Counted from the first letter of the stretch, positions 45,836-57,712 are shown. The stretch: DNA of 64,000 bases from Rana temporaria (GCF_905171775.1 NC_053489.1:596606581-596670580); one strand, 5' to 3'. The notes: generated from the letters alone by a model not told the origin. Numbers and translations: made by a program.

Positions 45836-46175
45836 AATGCCAGTGTGCTCTGCAGTGTGCACCATAAAGCTACGTGGTGTGTGTACTGCCTTTGTCATCT
45901 GTGGTTTGCACCTAAAGCTACTTGGTGTTTACTGCCCGTGTCCTCTGCAGTTTGCACCTAAAGCTATGTGGTGTGTACTGCCCGTGTCCTCTGCAGTTTG
46001 CACCTAAAGCTACGTAGTGTGTGTACTGCCTTTGTCCTCTGCAGTTTGCACCTAAAGCTACTTGGTGTGTACTGCCTGTGTCCTCTGCAGATTGCACCTA
46101 AAGCTACGTGGTATATACTGCCTGTGTCCTCTGCAGTGTGCACCTAGATATATGTGGTGTGTGTACTGTCTGTGT
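45836..46175 (+). repeat. Tandem array, ~48-58-bp unit, about 6-7 copies
   Basis: Units of the form GTGTGTACTGCC..GTGTCCTCTGCAG..TTTGCACCTAAAGCTACG, with length variation by a GT doublet. Internal to the transposon copy 3. Confidence 0.85.
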
Positions 46176-46436
46176 CTGTGCTATTTTTCTCAATGATTTT
46201 CATCCATATTGCAGGGACCAGACATTACATTAAAGCCGCAAGCAGTTTTAAATTACCTTTTTTTTATAGTAATCTAATTTTGTGCAGGGACAGTTCTAAA
46301 CATGTGCCACTTCACAGGCATACTATAGACACCCAGCAGGTACGATATTTAAAGGATTTTTTTATTTTATTTAAGCATCATTAAAATCACTGCTCCAGAA
46401 AAAAACGATAGTTTTTAAAACTTTTTTCCAGCAGTT

Positions 46437-47475
46437 TAATAGGACAATCATAAGGGTGATGAGGAGGTAAATGATCAGCATTCTTTTATTACAGACATCC
46501 TAGAAGTCATGGTATGTTTGACAAGGTTCTTTGCCATGTTTATTATGAAACGTTTGCCAAAGTTTATTGTCCATGCTCCCCAGATGATGAAGGAATTATG
46601 AATAGAAAATCAAGGAAAACTTAGAATGGCAGGAAACTTTGGTGACATAATCAGCTGAAACTCATATTTTCACAATGGTCATCCTCAAATTGGAGTATCA
46701 GATCAACCATTTTTTTTTAAAGTGTATTTTTGTGCGTGTACTCGAGAGAGGAGCCGGACTGCAGGAGTTGGGAGTAGGCAGGCCTCCCCCAGAGGCAATC
46801 TGCCACCTTTCTCCATGCCCCGGGTGGCAATGTCGGGTGTGTGAGGGGGTCCTCCCACATAGCCCGCCCTACCTGCTCCGCTTTGAAGCCCAACTGGGCA
46901 GAGGGACTCCCTATAAGGGAGTGAGAGGATCTAGCCCGCTCAACCAGCCCCGTTAGTCCTTCGCCTCTCTTTTTAGAGACCGCATGGTCAAAGTGCCTGC
47001 ATGTTAACCCAATTTCGAGTGCGTGTAAGTGTGGTGGTTTTTGTGGGAGAGGGGTGGGCGTACTAAGCGCAGGCTTACCTCGCATAGCACACCCTCCGGG
47101 AGCCGGGCTGAGACCACCAAACTGGTGGTCTCAGATGAACCATTTAATGGGTAACAGGTCTTGATGATAAAGATGAACCATCCACCATCTCCATCTCAAC
47201 AGGGACAGATCTATTTCTAGTTTCAGTATTATTGCTCTGGGCAAACTTTATGTCCACAAAGCTCCCCGAAGTCTCGGAGTCCAGCATAGCAGAGCAAGGA
47301 ATTTCACAGCCTTCAGTGATAAGTTTATTAAGAATTATAAAGTGAGACTGTATAGAACTAATTTTATTTTCTTCAAAGATCAGGGGGGGGGGGTAGACTG
47401 GGTGATGGACTTTATTTGTTCATGCATTGTAACATTAGTCGCAGCAATGATTCTTTTGACTTTGTTGGGACAATT
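46437..47475. other. Unclassified; GC-rich repeat-like block with hairpin at 46700-47140
   Basis: The block contains CCTATAAGGGAGTGAGAGG and a perfect hairpin CTGAGACCACCA / TGGTGGTCTCAG (47108-47134). On the minus strand GCGAGGTAAGCC looks like a splice donor, but no gene can be supported. Its abrupt GC shift suggests an inserted repeat. The rest is AT-rich with no feature. Confidence 0.3.
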
Positions 47476-47648
47476 ACTGTATTTATTGGCCTATAAAACT
47501 CACTTTTTTACCCTGAAAATAGAGGGTAAATTGTGCATGTGTGTTATACGCAGGGGGCTGTGGAATGTTTTTTCCCTGAACTTTCCCTCTTAAAGTTAGG
47601 GTGCGTGTTATACGCCTGTGCATGTTATACACCGATAAATACGATAAC
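47476..47648. mobile_element. Small MITE with TACTGTATTTAT-type TIR
   Basis: Left TACTGTATTTATTGGCCTAT and right ATACACCGATAAATACGATA are imperfect inverted copies. An inner inverted pair CTGAAAATAGAGGG / CCCTCTTAAAGTTAGG and repeated GTTATACGC words complete a ~173-bp element. No coding. Confidence 0.65.
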
Positions 47649-48051
47649 TGCTTTCCTCTCTTATTCCTAAGGAGACATGTATCTCCTAATAGCATCAACC
47701 TGCATAGGTTCAGTATTGTTAATCTAAATCTGGATCTGAATCTGGAGAAACTTTTTGTTTCTTCTGAACAAATTTACTAGCAGAGAAATGCATGCCACCG
47801 TTACTTCCAAGAATTCCCAGTGTATAATTTTTCCTTTCTGTAAGCCTCTGATCAATCCAAATATATAATTGTATGAATACCTCAAGATCATTATGTGTCT
47901 CTACTCTGGAAAGCTCATCTTTTACCTGTTCAGAGAGCCCTTAGGGGAACTGACTCTTTTGCCCTGCTGTGTTCCAGGTGATATCTGAGATCCAATGGCA
48001 CAATTCAGGTATGTACTTAGCAACAGAACGTCTACCTTTGCTACAAACTAT

Positions 48052-48235
48052 GGGCCAGATTCACGTAGAATCGCGGCGGCGTAACGTATCCTAGATACGT
48101 TACACCGCCGCAATTTTTCATCGCAAGTGCCTGATTCACCAAGCACTTGCGATGAAAACCTACGCCGGTGGCCTCCGGCGCAAGGCGGGCCAATTCAAAT
48201 GGGCGTGTGCCATTTAAATTAGTAATTTGTAAATT
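48052..48235. mobile_element. Harbinger-type MITE, 5' part only
   Basis: Starts GGGCCAGATTCACGTAGAAT, with hairpin GCGGCGGCGTAACGTATC / GATACGTTACACCGCCGC and the GCCATTTAAATTAG block typical of the group; the right half is missing. Confidence 0.7.
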
Positions 48236-49185
48236 TGGAAAACTTTTCCTGGAATTTAACAAGAGCCTGCAACCTGACTTGTACCACAAGAGGAGCCACA
48301 GCAGCTGCTACAATGGCATTCAAGTTTTGGTTGAGATTATTCTTTCATGTTTTGGAGTCAGGCTCAGAGGCTAGTAGTTACATCAGTAGTGAGGCACTCA
48401 ACGACCAAGTACAGCAGCAGGTCACAGAGGTGGATGACACAGGCTTACCTGGAGCGCAGAGCCTAAGTACTAATCAGTATTCACCAGAGCTCCTGATGGT
48501 GGGGATGGGTTCTAGTTTTAGCTCTTGCATTGTATAAACCAGACTTTTTGCATTTGTGTACATTACTTTTAATTTTGTACAAGCACATGTTATTTTATCT
48601 TATGAGCAGTGGTTCTGGATATTTTAGCTCCTCTATCATCTGGTTTTAGGCCCCCCCCCACCTCCAACCTTGCCCACATCTGCACACTTAAAACCATTTT
48701 CACTGCACAGTATACCTCTCATTGTTCTTTCTCCTAGTTTAAAAGTTCCACCAACCTTCTCCTCCAACAGAGGTGCATTTGATATATATAAGGTAAACTT
48801 ATCTTTTGAAAAAGTACCTGTTATGTAAATTGGAAAGTTGACAGGGACAGCTTAAACCCCCCTCACACACACCCTTCATTACTTCCACCCCCGCCATCAT
48901 TACATATATGTTTCTTCAGACCTTCACAATATCCTGACACCAATCATTTTCCTGAGTACCAAAGCATTATGGCATTTCCACTCCAGACATTTAATTAACA
49001 CCCTCTGCTTGTTGTCTTCATATAATCTTCAAGCCAAGATGTTGTTACACCTGCTAAGCTGGGAAACAGGCTTCTCAGCAAAAGTTGGGGGACATTTTGG
49101 AATTTCAGTATTGACTTTGATAATCTATTATTGTGCTATTACAGTATGTACAGTTCTGTGGTATCTCACTCACTGCTTCATTCTC
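48236..49185. other. No gene recognised
   Basis: An open frame at 48235-48537 (plus) with VQQQVTEVDDTGLPGAQS has no recognisable domain and starts in a MITE edge, so I do not call it. The rest is T/C-rich unique sequence. Confidence 0.4.
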
Positions 49186-50147
49186 CTCACGTATCACTAT
49201 TTTACTATCAGATATATCAGTTTGGATGTCACACCACTTATTCAAACTCATTATATCCAAAAAGGAACTTATCATTTTCCCTCCCCCACGTGCCTCTTCC
49301 CCTGATCTCTCTGTCAATATTGATGGCACAACTATCAGCCCATCCCCACATGCCAAGGTCCTAGGAGTAGTCCTGGACTCTGAACTGTCCTTTAAGCCTC
49401 ACGTTCAATCACTGTTCAAATCTTGCCGCCTCAATCTCCGCAACCAATGACACTACAAAACTCTTAATTCACTCCCTGGTCATCTCTCGCCTCGACTACT
49501 GCAACTCCCTCCTCATTGGCTTACCTCTGCATACTCTAACCCCCCTTCAGTCTATCATTAATGCTGCTGCCAGACTCATCCACCTTACCAACTGCTACTC
49601 TGCTACTCCTTTCTGTCAATCCCTCCACTGGCTTCCGCTCACCCAACAAATTAAATTCAAACTACTAACAATTACCTACAAAGCCATCCACAACTCGGCA
49701 TCCAGCTACATCAATGACCTAGTCTCTAAATACCAACCCAATCGTTCTGTTTGTTCTTCTCAAGACCTCCTACTCTCTAGCTCTCTCATCACCTGCTCCC
49801 ATGCTCGTCTCCAGAACTTTTCCAGAGCCTCTCCAAGCCTATGGAATTCCTTATCCCAATCTGTCAATCTATCTCCTTCTCTATTAGCTTTTAGAGGATC
49901 CCTGAAAACCCTCCTCTTCAGAGAAGCCTATCCTTCCCACACCTAACAACTGTATTTACATTTGAGTCCATCTGATCATCCCCCCACAGCTAGTTACCCT
50001 TTGTTCCACTTGACCCTCCCTTCTAGATTGTAAGCTCTAACGAGCAGGACCCTCTGTTCCCTCTTGTATTGAATTGTATTGTGACTGTACTGTCTTCCCT
50101 GATGTAAAGCGCTGCACAAACTGTTGGTGCTATATAAATCCTGTATA

Positions 50148-50197
<50 letters not shown>

Positions 50198-50200
50198 CTG
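49186..50200 (+). mobile_element. L2-type LINE, 5'-truncated 3' end
   Basis: Coding remnants: DISVWMSHHLFKLIISKKEL, VLGVVLDSELSFKPHVQSLF, then (other frames) LIHSLVISRLDYCNSLLIGL, SIINAAARLIHLTN, SLHWLPLTQQIKF, LNLSPSLLAFRGSLKTLLF. This is the part C-terminal to the RT in L2-type LINEs. The 3' UTR ends GCACAAACTGTTGGTGCTAT and AAATCC followed by an (AAT)n tail at 50149-50196. It matches the antisense copy at 31437-33075. Confidence 0.85.
50149..50196. repeat. (TAA)n LINE tail
   Basis: About 15 TAA units forming the 3' tail of the L2 copy. Confidence 0.9.
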
Positions 50201-51142
50201 TTACATTTAATCCACAGCTTTACACACATGGAGGCATGGCCAGGAGTTATGATGTCCATAGTGGTGGAGTATACACAGAGAAACCAGCTGTAGGTATAAT
50301 TTATTGTATTTAAAAAAAAAAAGTATAGTACAGAGTCACAGGAATACTTCAGTAACACAAATGGTAATACTTGCAATGGCACTTGCGGTGATAATTGTTA
50401 CTTTGCTGTAGCGCAGCATAAGTCCAGATAGGTTACTGGTCCAACCCTTAACAGCAAATGTTACAGCTCAAGTCACACAGAGGATCCCAATCCTGAAACA
50501 GCACAGTCTCACAACACTGACATAGGAACTACAGTGGGGATTCTAACAGTTACACTATATAGCACTAGTGCAGGCAGGGACTACTTTACCAGGATGGTAT
50601 CTGCTGATGGAGTTGCTGACTGGAGATTTACAGCTAGTGATTCTTCTAGGTTGAAAATAAATAGCTGTAGCAACACCAGTGATCACATATAGCAGAGGAA
50701 TTTAATCCCTAATCTGTCCCTCCTCCTGCAGGAACCTTTCCCTCACACTATGTCTCTCTCTCTAACAAGTGGGGTACCTGTCCTTATCCTTTCAACTTGC
50801 AAAATGTGTGCCAAATTCATAAGGGCATTGATATTTCTTAACACTGCCAACACTAAAGATGGCTGCCAAAGGTCACTCAGTGTTGCATTGTCCAATCGTA
50901 CAGCTGTTCCCCTGTTAATTCCTATGGTGTCAGCAGAGGAACAATGTTCCTCTCAGTCTCTGCTCTATCTGCCCAGTGGCACAGCAACACAGAGCCACCT
51001 ATGGGACAAACTGCAGCTGCCTAAACACATGTTAATAATGTACATCAATAAAGACTCATCAAGTTCAACCTCTCAAAAATGTCATCTCGTATGGTACAGA
51101 GGAAGACAGCTTTTTCCTGATGATAGTATTTCCATATTATCT
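50201..51142. other. No gene recognised
   Basis: Repeat-like but unassigned sequence. The open frame 50750-51178 has no domain and runs into the MITE. Confidence 0.4.
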
Positions 51143-51659
51143 TTAAAGTGGAGGTTCACCCAAAAACTAAATTTTTAACATTAGATTGAGGCTCATTTTG
51201 GGAAGCAGAATTGGGTGTTTTTTTTTTTTTAAATCGAAGCAGTACTTACCGTTTTAGAGATAGATCGTCTCCGCCGCTTCCGGGTATGGGCTGCGGGACT
51301 GGGCTTTCCTATTTGATTGACAGGCTTCCGACAGGCTTCCGACGGTCGCATACTGCGCATCACGATTTTCCGAAAGTAGCCAAACATCAGTGCGCAGGCG
51401 CCGTATAGAGCCGCACCGACGTTCGGCTTCTTTTGGCTACTCGTTACGCGATGTATGCGACCGTCGGAAGCCAGTCGGAAGCCTGTCAATCAAATAGGAA
51501 TGCCCAGTCCCGAAGACCATACCCGGAAGCGGCGGAGAAGATCTATCTCTAAAACGGTAAGTACTGCTTTGATTTAAAAAAAAAACACCCGATTCTGCTT
51601 CCCAAAATGAGCCTCAATCTAATGTTAAAAATTGTTTTTCGGGTGAACTCCCGCTTTAA
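51143..51659. mobile_element. Near-perfect palindromic TTAA MITE, copy B (~517 bp)
   Basis: TTAA at both ends; ends AGTGGAGGTTCACCC and GGGTGAACTCCCGCT. Same architecture as 22619-23131, including the non-palindromic centre GTGCGCAGGCGCCGTATAGA at about 51389-51408. Arms complement over about 240 bp with scattered mismatches. Confidence 0.85.
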
Positions 51660-52223
51660 GGAAGTATAGCTGTATAACTGTTGGTGCAGTCCATCATATA
51701 TAGACAGTATCCAGTGTTATTCTATCATTTAGAACTAATTTTGCCATCTCTGCCTCATACACAATAGCATTGCACAACTTCACTTTACCATAAAGAGCCT
51801 TGGGCCTCATTTAAATGTTGATGATGAAATTATCTCTTTGCAAAGTTCAACTGATGTCTTGTAATCCCTGTAAACATTGGAATGAAATGTTAATTTCTTT
51901 TTAAATAAGTAAAAAATCTAAAACAAACAAAAAACAATATGCACAATACTGGTATTGGCTACATTGCGGATACAAAGTCTTATTCAAAATCTTCATAGAC
52001 ATCTTTATGCACAACTGTTCTTAAAAAGAATTCTGCAGACAGAAAACTCTCTCCCTGTTTTTCTCTTTTCAGTTCTTTCTTGACCAACCGTAACCTCCAA
52101 ATTCATAATTTAGTCATAACTTTTATCTAGCTGGGTTTTTCATATAATCGGTAGTTAATAAGCATATGAATAAATGTAAATCTGTTAATTTTGATATTGG
52201 AACATTTTGCACTAAAACATAAG
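51660..52223. other. No gene recognised
   Basis: AT-rich sequence with no repeat or coding signal. Confidence 0.5.
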
Positions 52224-52608
52224 GGGGCAGATCCACAAAGCACTTACGCCGGCGTATCTCGAGATGCGCGGCGTAAGTGTAAATATGCGCCGGCGTATCT
52301 ATGCGCCGTATACCCAAAACGAGATACGCCTGAGAACTAGGTTTTTCCGACCGACGTAATTTTTCTACACCGGCGCATCATGGCCGCAAAAATACGCTGG
52401 ACACACCATTGTTTTGCTATGCAAATATGCAAATGAGGGAGATACGGCAATCCACGAAAGTATGTTTGTCCGGCGCAGGCTACGCGCTATGCGCGTAAGC
52501 TGTACGTCCGGTCTAAAGTTACCCCTCATAAAAGCAGCTTTAACTTTGCACCAGACGTGTGCAGGTCAGCTAAAGCAACACCATTAGGGACGAGCTGAGC
52601 AGCCACAC

Positions 52609-53813
52609 TTGCAGGACAACAATCTGTATGCCAACATGCCAGGGGCATCCATGGTCATAGCTATACTACTGGCTTTAGATGCGCGTAGAAGGAGGAGGGC
52701 ACGGAGGAGAAGGAGGGCACGGGAGAGGATCTACCGACCACGCATAAACGTCTTTGGCATGGTGGATTCTGAGGTGTATTGCATTTTCCGATTCACCCCT
52801 ACTGCCATCCTGGAATTAACCACAACCCTGAAAGATGACATCACCAGCCAGACACGCCACTCACATGCAGTGGAGCCACTGGTCAAGGTACTGGCAACAC
52901 TCCATTTCCTTGCCAGTGGCTCGTTTCAGCATACAAGTGGAGTGGTGGCTGGGATGGCACAATCCTCCATTAGCAGATGTGTGCACCAGGTTGTCCCCGC
53001 AATCCTCAGACGCATGGCCAACCAAATCATCAGACCCACCCAGGAGGACCTGCGGGTGAAGGCAATGGCAGATTTCTACAGAATTGCAGGATTCCCACGC
53101 ACCGTGGGGGCCATTAATTGCACACACGTGGCACTACAGCCCCCCGTGACACAGAGCACCTATACCGCAATCGTAAGCACTGGCATTCCATCAACGTACA
53201 GGTGATAGTCGATGCCCAATGACTCATATGGCACGTCCGTGCCAAACACCCAGGGTCCAGCCATGACAGCTACATATTCCGTCAAAGCACCATCCCAATG
53301 GAATTCGAACAGAACTTGTATGGGGACAGCTGGCTGGTTGGTGAGTGACATGGGAGTCAGGCATGTCTGTCCCCCCCATGATGCAGACATCACGAGGGGC
53401 ACATGCATGACTAACATCCTCCTGTCTTTTCCCTTCCAGGTGACTCTGCATATGCACTTGGACCCCATCTCATGACTCCATTCCGGAATCCCCAAACCCC
53501 AGGAGAGGAAAACTACAATGCTGCACACATACCTACCCGTGGAGTGGTGGAAAGCACATTTGGCCTCCTGAAGTCCCGTTTCCGATACCTGGATAAGTCT
53601 GGGGGGACCCTGTTGTATTCCCCAAACTTTGTGTGCCAGATCATCGTGGCATGTTGCATGCTGCACAACTTCGCCGTGAGAAGGGGCCTGGAGATTGACA
53701 TATGTGATGACCTGACCTTCCAACCAGACATCCCCCCCCTGACCGAGGATACCCCGTCTTCTGAGGGAGCAGCAGTCAGGAGATGCCTTGCAGTAGGCAT
53801 CTTTGCACGTTAA
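52609..53813 (+). pseudogene. PIF/Harbinger transposase (HARBI1-like nuclease), two exons, disabled
   Basis: The transposase cuts and joins transposon ends. Exon 1 begins MQDNNLYANMPGASM, has a basic RRRRRARRRRRARER patch (residues ~27-41), a helix-turn-helix-like VAGMAQSSISRCVHQVV, and the first catalytic block at GAINCTHVALQPP, where the family has Asp (G.ID.TH) and this copy has Asn. A frameshift near 53145-53155 leads into HLYRNRKHWHSINVQVIVDA, followed by a TGA at 53217-53219, then KHPGSSHDSYIFRQS. A 99-nt intron (53341-53439) splits Gly of VGDSAYALGPHLMTPF, the second catalytic Asp. Exon 2 has GVVESTFGLLKSRFR (catalytic Glu) and CCMLHNFAVRRG. Three lesions make this copy inactive. Confidence 0.9.
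53341..53439 (+). other. Spliceosomal intron in the Harbinger transposase gene
   Basis: GTGAGT donor at 53341, and a pyrimidine tract TCCTGTCTTTTCCCTTCCAG ending at 53439. Joining 53340 to 53440 fuses WLVG to GDSAYALG in frame (phase 1, split Gly codon), restoring the conserved catalytic block. Confidence 0.85.
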
Positions 53814-54275
53814 ACACACAAATTAATCATGGCACAAGGAGAATGCACGCATGCACACCACGGTGGTGCCTAGCACACACACCCCACATCCTTATCAAAT
53901 TGGATTAGCCCAAGTCCACCATGCAGGACTTGGGAGCAGCAACGCCACACCAAGGCTCCAATTATGGCACTGTACAATTATACACCATTCACACAGACCT
54001 GGGGATCACTTCTCCCTGGTCCTGGGGATCCCTTCTCCACCACAACCAAGGGTGACACCCCTTTTCCGGCAGGAATGTCACCCCCACATTCAAACATCAT
54101 TCACACTGTAGCCTGCCTGGGCTACACAAAAATAAAACAAATCATAATCTGAGAAAAATAACAAAGAAACATAAAACACTCATGACCTGAGTAAAAAAAT
54201 AAATAAAATAAAAACTAACGGCGCTGGCGTGCCCCACGCCTGGGGCGGTCACGGCCCCAGCTCCTCAGGGGAGAC

Positions 54276-54690
54276 TCATGGGGGGGAACCAGGAGAAGGA
54301 GGAGCATCCCCTGGTCTATGCCCACCTGGCGGCCTGCCCTCCAATGCCAGGGCGATGCGGGTGAGGCCCACATTGAGGGCTGCCGTGTTGGCCTGGACAG
54401 CCTCGGTTAGGGCGCGCACCTCCTGACCCACGCCTGCTGTGGTGGTATGCATGTCATTCAGGCAGGTTATCAGAGCCAGGGAGTTGCAACCCATGTCCTG
54501 CACAGACTCCTTTATGGAGGCCATGCTGTCTTCCATGCACTCCAAAGTCTGGGTAACCTGACCCAGATGGCGGGTCTGTGGGCCTGGTCCCTCCGGAGAT
54601 TTTCGGGCAGAACCTCTGCCACCCCCCTTGTCATGGAGTAGTTCAGCTTCCTCTTCCTCTCTGACATCACTCCAAAAAACAGGCTCCAAA
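54276..54690 (-). pseudogene. Harbinger second gene, C-terminal coiled-coil part
   Basis: On the minus strand: SDVREEEEAELLHDKGGGRG, then a long helix-forming stretch HLGQVTQTLECMEDSMASIK to VRALTEAVQANTAALNVGL with heptad-like hydrophobic spacing, and a Pro/Gly-rich tail (GRPPGGHRPGDAPPSPG). In PIF/Harbinger elements the second gene encodes a Myb/SANT-like DNA-binding protein that partners the transposase, often with a C-terminal coiled coil. The Myb part is not visible here; sequence upstream of ~54690 goes into terminal sequence. It is either truncated or incomplete in this copy. Confidence 0.55.
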
Positions 54691-55166
54691 AAACACACCG
54701 ACACAAACCTACAAACACCAACAAACAAAGGAACAAAAGCACCCTGCTTCAGTGGGGGAAACAAATGGATGTACTTTTGCAATGGACGGCACATGTTTGG
54801 GCGTATTTATGCCCTGGGCTTATCTCACTAATTACGCCGGGCCTAGTTCCTATCTCACTGATTACGCCGGGCCGAGTTCTGAGCATGCGCAGAGAGGCGC
54901 TGAACATAGTCAGCTTCATTTCGCATGCGCCGTCCGTTCGGCCCTTCATTTGCATGGGGTCACGGCTCATTTCAATGAAACACGCCCACTTCCTTCCCAT
55001 TTCCAATTACGCCGGCTTACGCCTCAGAATTTATGTTGCTCCGGCGCAAAGTTGGGCGCAAATACTATGAGGATACGGTACATGCCTCTCTAAGTTGAGC
55101 CGGCGTAACGTAAATGAGATGCGCTACGCCGGTCTATATATGCGCCGATGTACGTGGATCTGCCCC

Positions 55167-56592
55167 TGTATTTATTTATTTTATTTTTACTTTTACATTA
55201 ATACCTTCTCAATCTGCTACACTCCAGAAACTAACTGATGAAGCAGAATCAAAATGTGCACAGATTAAGTGAATTCACAAGATCAAACTTTGAACATCTA
55301 TGTTGCTTATGATTTCATTGGCTAGGCAATTGGCATATGAAAACAGGCCAAAAAAGATATGAAGACTTTCACCATATACTGTATAGTGAATTGTCTGGGC
55401 CTGATCGAATAAAAATAAATGTACAAGAAGAGAGAGAATTTTCAATGAAGATCATAAGCACACTTCTGTTGTGAGATCACATGAGTAGTTAATTAATGCA
55501 ATGTGCATTTAGAGCAAAAAAAATAATTTGTTGTTTTGTCTGAAATTTGTTAAATGTAAAAAAAAAAATACTACTTTTTTGACATACATGTAATATTTTA
55601 TTGATTTTTCCTTCTTGATTTTTCACAGTGATTGCATATTTTGGAATACTGATCAGTATAACTTTGCATGAAATACTTACTAAATGTGCTGTGAAAAGGG
55701 CACTGAAAGTTTATGATTAAGACAACAGAAACTTTACAAGGTTATCTGTCTCCTTCTTGATTATACGCCTACTTTGTGCATGACATCTCTGTTGAGGTGA
55801 TTAGTCAGTCTCGCTGGATAATCAACTTCTATTATGTTGCTGTTAGACTTCAATCAAAAGTAGCCACTGAAAATGTAATAATTATGTTGAGGCTGCATAG
55901 TTTAAAAGATAGTGGACCTTTTTAATACACATTGTTTAGTATATGAAACAAGTTCCTCTAAATACATAATCAATATATAGATCAGGTTACTTCCAAAAGC
56001 AATACACCTTCACAATACAACACTCATTTATCAGTGACACATATTTTTCCAGCCAATTAAAAAAGAAGCATATTTTTTTTATAGATGATTCCTTCTAGCA
56101 CCACCAAAATGGTTCTTGGGTAAGCTGCACCAATGTAAAAGCTACTCTGTAGTAAGTTGATGTTGAATTTTTATTTTATTTTTAGAAAATCAATCAATCA
56201 TTTTCAACACACATCAGTCCATGTTTTTAACCCACGAACAGAAAACAAAACTCAACAACGAAAAGTATGTTTTGTTATGGACTTTCTGTAAATCACTGAA
56301 TTACATTTTTATTTTTTTGGCAGAATCATCACAATCAGCATCTTGGACTAGACAGAGAGGCTGACAATGAGAAAGAATTATCTTCTACAAGAAAAATAAC
56401 ATTGCATCACAGAAAAGTGTCAACATTTTCTTGCAGGCTGATAAAGCTTTAGTCCACCTTGGTTATCCCACAGAGTGTTGTAAGTCATAATCATGTATAG
56501 GACGCAGTCCCAAAGGCATTTACTACATGGTCAGAGGCATCAACAATGTAAAAGAGAAGAAAATGAACAACCTAGCTGTAAACTTTAAAGTA
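55167..56592. other. Unique AT-rich DNA, no gene recognised
   Basis: No transposon domain, tandem array or convincing exon. Confidence 0.5.
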
Positions 56593-56990
56593 TAACTAAA
56601 GGCAAAACTTTTTTTAGTTTTAGGTAAAGTGGAGAGGGATTACAACACCTGTCATATTTGTATTTATGTCTGTGTCCCTGTTAGGAAGGATCATCTTCTC
56701 TATTTTTTCTGGTGACCTTTATCAATGAAAGTGAAAGTCCTACATTTTGGGTTGTCCCCAGAACAGGAATAGAGGGGAAATATCCCAGTGGGAACACATG
56801 TTATGGTAACCCAGGTAAAAAACATTTTCCCTCAATCTGGAGGATTTTCCTATCAATTCCTGTTTTGGATATGGGACATTAAATTGAAGGAAAATCCCCC
56901 AATGGGAGACAGGGGTTATAGCCCTAACAGCTCTTACTGCATCCAAAAAAAAAAGAAAAAAGCTTTGCCTTTAGTTCTATTCTAACTAGC
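56593..56990. mobile_element. MITE with CTAAAGGCAAA TIR
   Basis: Ends ATAACTAAAGGCAAA and TTTGCCTTTAGTTCTAT are inverted copies; the left flank is TA. Interior has CAGTGGGAACA and CCCAATGGGAGACAGGGGTT words. No coding. Confidence 0.7.
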
Positions 56991-57064
56991 TTGTTAGGAA
57001 TATATATAGATATACAGTATTTGTACAGCAGTACAGTTGCTATTAAAGATAAGAAAAGATTTGG
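56843..57064 (+). repeat. ~220-bp segmental duplication, copy 1
   Basis: Contains the right part of the MITE and 75 bp of its flank; about 85% identical by eye to 57497-57712, sharing CAATTCCTGTTTTGGATATG-type sequence and GCTATTAAAGATAA in the flank. Confidence 0.8.
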
Positions 57065-57496
57065 GGTACATTTACATTTATTATTTTAACTGATGATTTT
57101 GACTGAAGTAGAGAAACAAATAATTCTGTTCTGTTTTAGGTCCTGGAGCTTGGAGGCTTTGTAAAGCTGTGGGTGGCATGCCACCTACATTCCATTGTCT
57201 TCCAGAAGACTTTTTTTTTTTTACAGTTGGAGGTGTGGATAAACAAATAATAACATGCAATATTGCATTATTTCTTGACTAAAAATAAGCAACATCGAAC
57301 CATAATAAAGAAAATATGTATTAAACCACTATTCATTCCATTTGTATTGATTACTCCACATTGAAGCTTGCCTAATTGGGTTGGACCTATGCAAATATTA
57401 AAGCATCCTACACACTAGATAAACAAATCAAAAATAAAGGATTTAATTTTGGTGTCATGGAGCAAAGTACAGTACCTCAGTTACAGCCTCAGGTAT

Positions 57497-57712
57497 TTCC
57501 TATTAATTCCTGTTTTGGATATGGGACATTAAATTAAAGGAACATCTCCCCAAAGGGAGACGGGGGTTATAACCCTGACAGGGGTTATAACCCTCCCTTG
57601 CTGTATCCAAAATGAAAAAAAGAAAAACCTTTGTCTTTAGTTCTATTCTATCTACGAATATATATTTTTGCACAGCAATGAGGCTGCTATTAAAGATAAA
57701 AAGAGATTTGGG
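57497..57712 (+). repeat. ~220-bp segmental duplication, copy 2
   Basis: Second copy, including non-MITE flank, so it arose by local duplication rather than a second insertion. It carries its own internal duplication of GGGGTTATAACCC. It ends exactly where the L1 5' UTR begins. Confidence 0.8.

Larger units (their letters stand above)
44285..46436 (+). mobile_element. AGGGATGAGC-ended DNA transposon, copy 3 (5' part), with nested insertions
   Basis: Begins AGGGATGAGCTTTGTATTCG; the first 50 bp are the inverted counterpart of the 3' ends of the copies at 490 and 7349. The host sequence CCCCACACTATAAAAG is present before the insertions (about 44570) and again after them (45552). After a 58-bp-type tandem array it continues into the block shared with 1-240 and 6893-7140, then stops at about 46436, missing its 3' TIR. 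Confidence 0.65.
52224..55166 (+). mobile_element. PIF/Harbinger DNA transposon with two genes, 2943 bp
   Basis: Ends GGGGCAGATCCAC / GTGGATCTGCCCC are a perfect 13-bp TIR, followed by CGCCGGCGTA-type subterminal motifs. It carries a plus-strand transposase gene (52609-53813) and a minus-strand second gene (54276-54690), the convergent two-gene layout of PIF/Harbinger. Flanks are AAG and TGT, so no target duplication survives. Termini match the nearby MITEs at 13647 and 18719, which it could have mobilised when intact. Confidence 0.85.

Noticed and set aside
45836..46175. CRISPR-like or spliced-leader-like array
   Set aside because: Tandem units without spacers inside a transposon.
46717..47140. 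Possible small RNA gene or first exon with GAGGTAAG donor on the minus strand
   Set aside because: A hairpin and one donor-like word are insufficient; no promoter, no known snRNA motif, and no coding frame supported.
54752..55093. Open plus-strand frames near the right end of the Harbinger element
   Set aside because: Antisense to the second gene and to terminal sequence; no domain.
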